A DNA stretch of 15,468 nucleotides. It comes from Candidatus Altimarinota bacterium (lineage in GTDB: Bacteria > Patescibacteriota > Gracilibacteria > BD1-5 > UBA6164). A program made the position numbers and the translations under genes. The stretch spans positions 1-15,468 of the forward strand of contig JAMOOA010000041.1 of assembly GCA_027066255.1 (NCBI GenBank), written 5' to 3'. Each line of letters starts with the position of its first letter. Within the stretch, counting starts at the first letter, position 1. This document shows positions 10,401-15,468 of the stretch, piece by piece. The notes below the pieces were generated by a model, which saw only the letters and a list, made by a program, of their open reading frames with translations, did no database searches and was not told where the DNA came from.

Positions 10401-13340
10401 TCAAATCAAAATTCTGTACAAATCTTAGGAGAGGTAAATATATCAGATATCTGAGAGAATCTTCATTTCCAGATTCTTGATACTATCTGAGGAAAAATAC
10501 AGGGAACACTTCCTCTTTCAGGTACAGGATTTACATCAGGAGTGTTAGATGTATCGAGTCTTGCAGATGGGAGCCTTATTCCAAGTGTTTATGTGGTTGA
10601 TACAGCAGGAAACACCGGAGTTACACTGACGGGATCAAGCGTGATAAAAGAAACAGTAGTTCCCTCGGTAACTATGGAATTTCTCAGTGGATCTATAACA
10701 AATACCCTTCAAAGCAATGTAGAAATATCTTCTTCAGAATATCCAGTGGATTATACTATTTCTGGGAATGTATTGTCGACACAAACAGGAACGCTTGTTT
10801 CTCAATGAGTTGTTTCAGTATTATTGAGTTCTGGAGATGGGAATAAGACTATCAATATTATACTCACAGACACAGGATTAAACCAAAGTAATGTAGCTAT
10901 GGATAGTATTATCCTTGATCAAACAGTTCCAGTTTTTACCCTCACTTCACACACAGACCAAGAAAAAGTTCAATGAGTAATTCATAACCTGTGAGGAAAT
11001 GTTTCAGATATAAATGCAGTAGAAAGTGTTACTATAGATAGTGATATTCTTACATTTTCTTGAGGAGTATGGAATAAAGAGGTTTCTCTCATATGAGGAC
11101 TTAATGTATTTCAAACAATGGTGAAAGATACAGCAAATAATACTCTTACAGGGGCAATAAATATCATCAGAGTTCCTTTTGTTTCCGATGTGTCAGATGT
11201 AGCTACAGGGACAGGATCAGTTAAAATTACCTTCAAAACAGATCTTTCTTCTACCCCCATTATTCATTATGGAACAAATCAAGCAAACCTCAGTACAATA
11301 TTTACAGGAGTAGTAGATACTAAAAATCATACAATTACTCTCGAAAACCTTTTGGAAGATACTACATATTTTTATGAAATTGATACACTTTCAAACGGCT
11401 ACACCGGAATCCCAACAGATATAGAAAATTTCAAAACAGCGAAAGAAGTAACGATAGATTCAAGTTGTGTTTCTGGACAAGTATTCAGTGGTTCTGTTTT
11501 AGTTTCAGGAAGTGGAGTAACTTCAAGTGGTTTTTCTTCTTCTTGTGAAGAAGATATTACTATTGTGAGTGAATCTGGACATAGTATAGTCTTGAATTTA
11601 GATCATTTGGAACTGGCAACAAATGGATGGGATCAAGTTATACTTTCCCCGGAAGTGCAGAGTTTTTCAGGAACGTTTACTCAAACATGATACACTCATG
11701 AATCATCTCTTACCTATGGAATAGGAAGTGATAATTCGAGTCTTTCTTTTTCAGGAACAGCAGTAGAAGTGAATCTTTTTGTAGGAACATCTTATAACGG
11801 GCAAACATTCTGAGTATTCCGCTCAAGTGATAATGGACAAAGTTATGAGCATATTGTAGATTGTACTATTTCTTCAGGGGAGTGTCATTTTCAGACAAGT
11901 AGTTTCTCTAGCTTTACCCTCTGAACTCCAACAGACGATATCCCAGATGCTTTTCATTTTGTAGATACTTCAGGAACTGCTCCAAGAGTCTCTATTACTT
12001 CGAATAGTATCACAATATCGGGTATAAACACCTCATCTCCTATAAGTATAATATGAGGTCAATATAAGATAAATTCAGGAAGCTTATCTTCCTCAACTGG
12101 TTCTATAATGAATGGAGATGCTATTGAAATAACAGGGATTTCATCAACCACAAGTTTAGGAAGTATAGATATTATAGTTACCATTGGAACAGTTTCAGAT
12201 ACATTTACTATAACGACAAAGAGCATTGCTTCTTCTGGTTGAAGTTGAGGAGGGGGAGGATGATCAGTCACACCTACATGTGTAGATACACAGCTTCAAT
12301 GCCAATTAATTCCATGAACAGATAGTACTTACAAGTTTTATAGGAAAGAAAATATCTCTTGTGTCTCATGAAACCTCTGAAAAACTTGCGAGAACCCTGT
12401 TGAAGAAGCTTCATTGTGAGAAGAAAAAAAGCAAAAAGTATCTAGTTTGAAACAGCAACAGAAACTCCAAACTTCAAAAGGAAAAGCAATATTTACATAC
12501 TATTCAAAGAAACTCCAGCCACTTATTAGAAAATGGGAGAGACTTTCGTATATATCACAGGATTTTGAAAATGTTTCTCAGGAGCTTGATAATATATATT
12601 GAGACTTCTTATCCCAGGTTCAAAAACTAGATGAAGCTATAAAGAATAAAAATGGAGAAGAAACAGCCCATTATGTAAAAGCTATTGCGAATGTTCAAGA
12701 AGATTTTTGAAAAAAAGAGAAAGCAGCATATGAACTTCTTGGAGATGTTCAGATACTTAATCTGGAATGAAAGAAAGTCTATTATATACAATATAGTCAT
12801 GATATTCTTTCAAAAATACAAGAACGACTTCGAGGAAAAATTTCTAAAAAAGAAGAGTCTATAGAAGTGTTTGAACTTGAAAATCAACTAATGTATATCC
12901 TGCACAAGATTGTAAACGAAACCTCAAAAAAGGAACGTAAGAATTTCAAAAAAGAAGGAATTAAGAAATATAAAGAGCTATTACATGTATACAAATCTCT
13001 TTCGAAGAAGAAAAAGATAATTATTAAGAAAGATACATCTCCATTAGCTATACAAAAAGAAACAGTAAAATTTCAAAAACAGACTCCTCAACCAAAGAAA
13101 ACTATTTCCAAAAACAAGATAGGGGTTCCCCAGTATGAAGTTATCTCCCATGCAGTAAAACTGAAAGCAGATAAGGACTTTAAGTACCTAAGTGCTTGGT
13201 TAAAATATGGAGATGTAGTTGAAGTTCTCGAAAATACACATCCAGATTATATAAAAGTAAAAATAAAGGAATCATATCTTGAGAGGTATGAGTGAAGAGA
13301 GGGATATTTGTACTTAAAACATTTAAGAAAAATCCAATAA
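7416..13340 (+). CDS. Secreted subtilisin-like (S8) protease, multidomain, SH3-like C-terminus
   Basis: This frame of 1,974 residues runs from ATG 7416 to TAA 13338 with about 39 TGA-Gly codons. Residues 1-29 form a signal peptide ending PVVYA; the +1 residue is a TGA-coded Gly. A fervidolysin-type propeptide (about 79-152) ends EYIQPNYIY and is followed by LWGLHNIGQ. The S8 triad is intact: Asp208 ([14 protein letters not shown]), His259 (EEHGTHVSG) and Ser636 (DGTSMASP), with oxyanion Asn360 (AAAGNGD). A domain of about 190 residues is inserted between APGV and GTSMA. After residue 700 come Ig-like repeats, an FN3-like module (about 1258-1345), Ser/Thr-rich beta segments, a Gly linker, a four-Cys segment, a Lys-rich helical region (about 1669-1905) and an SH3-like domain. 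I infer an exported endoprotease, self-activated by propeptide cleavage and tethered by its C-terminus. Its substrate is unknown. Fragmentation under the standard code is not decay. No Shine-Dalgarno is seen before the ATG. Confidence 0.93.
8757..9270 (+). other. Jelly-roll (MAM/immune inhibitor A-like) domain inserted in the protease
   Basis: Between the APGV strand and the catalytic GTSMASP helix, where ordinary subtilases have about 20 residues, there are about 190. The insert has the order seen in MAM/immune inhibitor A-type jelly rolls: [12 protein letters not shown], then [11 protein letters not shown], then [11 protein letters not shown], then [10 protein letters not shown], then [10 protein letters not shown], closing with GCAIDDFDF. 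Such folds usually bind glycans or proteins, so the insert may steer substrate choice. It contains two in-frame TGA-Gly codons (8988, 9237). Confidence 0.6.
9831..10091 (+). repeat. Ig-like repeat, copy A, of the protease
   Basis: This segment contains [47 protein letters not shown] and LDTIAP in order. The same peptides in the same order recur in copy B at 10662-10931, marking an internal duplication. It is a bacterial Ig-like stalk module. Confidence 0.7.
10662..10931 (+). repeat. Ig-like repeat, copy B, of the protease
   Basis: It parallels copy [41 protein letters not shown] and LDQTVP. Two diverged Ig-like modules, each with a DTAGNTG closing strand, lie between the copies (about 10092-10661). 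DNA identity is only partial, so the duplication is old. Confidence 0.7.
11184..11445 (+). other. Fibronectin III/PapD-N-like module in the protease
   Basis: Residues about 1258-1345 show [20 protein letters not shown], then [18 protein letters not shown] and ENFKT. This strand order is that of fibronectin III-like domains, such as the N-terminal domain of purple acid phosphatases (thesame W-x-T-x-x-x-S-x-x-x-x-Y-G logic and the L-x-P-x-T-x-Y-x-Y closing motif). It is probably another stalk or binding module. Confidence 0.5.
12231..12266 (+). other. Polyglycine linker using three TGA-Gly codons
   Basis: The peptide SSGGSGGGGGGS is coded by GGT, TGA, AGT, TGA, GGA, GGG, GGA, GGA, TGA. Glycines at 12240, 12246 and 12261 are TGA-coded among GGN synonyms, which independently supports glycine as the meaning of TGA. 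The linker separates the beta-rich modules from the Cys-containing and helical C-terminal region. Confidence 0.75.
13131..13337 (+). other. SH3-like (SH3b) domain at the protease C-terminus
   Basis: The final 69 residues contain [31 protein letters not shown] and [11 protein letters not shown]. This is the order of bacterial SH3 domains: an RT-like strand, GD-V-V-L-E, W/Y-V-K-V and G-x-x-GY-V. Such domains often bind peptidoglycan. The glycine codon at 13293 is a TGA, so a standard-code reading would cut the domain in half. Confidence 0.6.
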
Positions 13341-13354
13341 AATATAAAAATCTT

Positions 13355-15436
13355 ATGCCAAAGTTCTTCGACATCTTTTCTGTGGTTATCATCTGAGCCT
13401 CTGAGGGGTCGTGAAAAATAGGAAATGATATCCTAAAGAATCTTAAGGCTTTCAAGTGAGAGAAGTTTGGAGTGAACCCAAAAGGAGGAGTTTTTGAGGG
13501 AATAGAGTTCTTTTCGAGCATAGAAGACCTTCCAATTGTTCCAGACGTTGCTGTTATCGTTATTCCTGCGAGATTTGTTAGGGATTCACTCAAAGCCTGT
13601 GGTGAGAAGACAATCAAGCGAGTGATTATCATCTCAGCTGGATTTAAAGAAATAGGGGATGGAGACTCAGAAAGAGAACTCCAGCGTTTAGCAAAGAAGT
13701 ATGAGATAGAACTATTGGGACCAAACTGTCTCGGGTATGTTGATGCTCATAGAAACCTGAACTTGTCTTTTGGCGCAAAAAATATTCTTCCCGGAAATAT
13801 TGCTCTCATCTCCCAAAGTGGAGCTATGGCTGTAGCACTTATCGATATTGCACTTGAGTCAGATCTAGGTTTTAGCAAGATTATTTCTATGGGAAATAAA
13901 GCTGGAGTAGATGAAAACACTTTATTGCATGAGCTTGAAAATGATCCAGAAACACAAGTTATAGCTCTGTATCTCGAAAGTATAGAAGATGGGAAGAGGT
14001 TTTATGACATCACCAAAAGACTCTCATTTTCAAAACCGATCATCCTGATAAAATCAGGAATTTCTACAAAAGGCTCTCTTGCTGCAAGCTCTCATACCTG
14101 AGCCTTGGCATCAAAAAGAGAGATACTCGAAACAGCTTTTGAGGGAGCAAATATACATACTACTCACTCTATAGAAGACTTTGTATTACTTGCAGAGGCA
14201 TTTTCTGAAACGATAGGAAAACACATACCAGAAGAGTTTGTTATCATTACGAATGCCTGAGGACCAGGAGTTATGACAACGGATCATTTTGAAGAATCAG
14301 GGATAGCTTTGGCTACTTTTTCACCAGAGGAGAAAACAACTCTCATGGAGTGACTTCCAGAAGCTGCAAGTATAAATAACCCCTTGGATATCATAGGAGA
14401 TGCAACGTCTGTTCGTTACAAGACGATTCTTGAAAATATTATGAAACTCAAAAGAAGCCTGAGTATATACGTAATTCTCACTCCACAGACAATTACCGAC
14501 GTTGATACTATCTCAGAAGTTTTGGGAGAGTTTTCTTCCAAACACCCAGACGTATTTGTTGCTGCAAGTTTTATATGAGGTGCTTCAGTACAGAAAGCAA
14601 AGAACATACTTAAAAAATCCCCTATTCTTCACTATGACTTTCCACGAGATGCAGCAAAGACTTTTTGAAAACTCTTGAAACAACAGTCTTTGAAACCAGA
14701 AAAAAGAAATCAGGAAATCAAATTCCAAGTACCAGACCATATCATACATAACTTCAGAAGGGCTTTGCAGGCAGAAAAAAAACTTTGCTCTATTTCTCTT
14801 ACGAGTGATATATTGGAAGCTTTTGAGATAGAACATCATAAAGACTTTCTCGCAGAGAAGAAAGACGATATACTCAGTATTTGGAAAAAAATAAATAATC
14901 CCAAAGTAGTAGCAAAGATAGCTTCTCCAGATATACCTCATAAAACAGATGTTGGAGGAGTAGTTCTCGATATAACTTCCCTAAAACAAGCTCAAGAAGT
15001 ATATGATAGTATGATGAAAAGTGTTGTCTCTAAAAAACCAAAAGCAGAGATTTTAGGTATTACTTTTGGAGCAATGGGAGAGAAAACTCCTTCTACCAGA
15101 GAAGTATTTGTAGGATGTAAAAGAGATACGAGTTTTGGAGATATCTTGATAGTCGGGATTGGAGGGATTTACGTCAATGTCTATGAAGATGTACAAAGAG
15201 CCATCTTACCAGTCTCTCCAGAAAATATAGAAAAGATGTTTCAAAAACTTACAGGGTATCCTCTTCTTTCTGGAGTAAGAGGAGCAAAGCCAGTAAATTT
15301 TGATGTTTTATCTCATATCACTTACAAGATAGCATCAGTGTTTCAAAATATCCCAGAGATACGAGAAATAGATATCAATCCTCTTTTCTCAGATGATGTG
15401 AAATCAATAGTAGTAGATGCAAAGTTGTATATATAG
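13355..15436 (+). CDS. ADP-forming acetate-CoA ligase (acyl-CoA synthetase), fused alpha-beta
   Basis: This 693-residue protein of usual family length would convert acyl-CoA, ADP and phosphate to acid, ATP and CoA in the cytoplasm. Domains in order: CoA-binding Rossmann domain (about 8-135; VIIGASEGSGKIGN, LLGPNCLG), succinyl-CoA ligase-like domain (about 145-300; LISQSGAMA, SMGNKAGVDE), a second ligase-like subdomain (NAGGPGV, INNPLDIIG) and an ATP-grasp domain (about 475-693; ASPDIPHKTDVGGVVLD, VGIGGIYVNV, REIDINPL). His247 in SHTGAL is the expected phosphohistidine; its following Gly249 is TGA-coded. His529 in PHKTDVGG is also conserved in the family. Asn608 stands where many homologues have Glu (GGxxVEV). 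Eight TGA-Gly codons all lie before 14670. ATG 13355 is chosen because MPKFF then VVIIGAS fits the family start. It lies 14 bases after the protease stop without a visible Shine-Dalgarno, suggesting co-transcription. It lacks a GNAT domain, so it is not a Pat-type acyltransferase. The acyl substrate is inferred. Confidence 0.93.
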
Positions 15437-15468
15437 GAGAAAAGAGTATTTTGAGAACTTGCTTTCTT

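Noticed and set aside
13292-13354. GTG 13292 as an earlier start for the synthetase
   Set aside because: It would overlap the protease C-terminus by about 49 bases and add 21 residues not expected in the family. ATG 13355 places the Rossmann motif at the normal distance from the start.
14585-14941. Minus-strand ORF of 118 codons
   Set aside because: It lies opposite the conserved linker and ATP-grasp part of the synthetase and shows only aromatic-rich composition expected of antisense Lys/Glu codons.
1-15436. In-frame TGA as selenocysteine or readthrough
   Set aside because: About 86 sites, no associated hairpin pattern, and placement on conserved glycines make selenocysteine or occasional readthrough untenable.
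13355-15436. Pat-type protein acetyltransferase instead of a synthetase
   Set aside because: Pat enzymes carry an added GNAT domain and often lose the catalytic His. Here there is no GNAT domain and SHTG is intact.
1-15468. CRISPR array, phage module or insertion sequence
   Set aside because: No regularly spaced short repeats, transposase motifs, terminal inverted repeats or phage structural motifs were seen. The repeats present are diverged protein modules.

Overview
The window reads as accessory and metabolic DNA from a bacterium of the candidate phyla radiation that decodes TGA as glycine (translation table 25), most likely Candidatus Gracilibacteria (BD1-5). Under the standard code the plus strand looks like dozens of short fragments. 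Reading TGA as glycine joins them into three long genes, all on the + strand, that end only at TAG or TAA. I count about 86 in-frame TGA codons (about 39, 39 and 8 per gene). Several fall on glycines that are near-invariant in known families: SHTG, IIGAS and NAGGPG of the acyl-CoA synthetase, and the VVGMAP and APG motifs of the subtilase. CGA and CGG sit where arginine fits and tryptophan does not, which argues against the related Absconditabacterales code in which they are read as Trp. The DNA is AT-rich and tightly packed, with no RNA genes, CRISPR or mobile elements visible.

Layout. Bases 1-7347 are the 3' part of a giant gene whose start lies upstream (2,448 residues visible). It encodes a probable cell-surface mosaic protein: FG-GAP/VCBS-like Asp loops, a DUF11-like beta domain, thrombospondin-type Ca loops, a Gly/Cys-rich block, helical stretches, a Leu-Pro rod, another Asp-loop repeat and Ig-like beta domains. 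After a 68-bp gap holding a plausible promoter and an AT-only hairpin, bases 7416-13340 encode a 1,974-residue secreted subtilisin-like protease. It has a signal peptide, a fervidolysin-type propeptide, an intact Asp/His/Ser triad with a jelly-roll-like insertion, an Ig-like array, a Gly linker, a Lys-rich helical segment and a C-terminal SH3-like domain. Only 14 bases later, 13355-15436 encode a complete fused alpha-beta ADP-forming acyl-CoA (acetate-CoA) synthetase of 693 residues.

How they may work together. The first two products look exported and built from repeated adhesive or Ca-binding modules, suiting an attached (episymbiotic or predatory) lifestyle. The protease could mature surface proteins or degrade host polymers; this is inference. 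The synthetase is cytoplasmic and would make ATP from acetyl-CoA with release of acetate. Its tight spacing suggests co-transcription with the protease rather than a shared pathway. The most novel items are the domain architectures of the two exported proteins and the uneven use of TGA-glycine along the genes.
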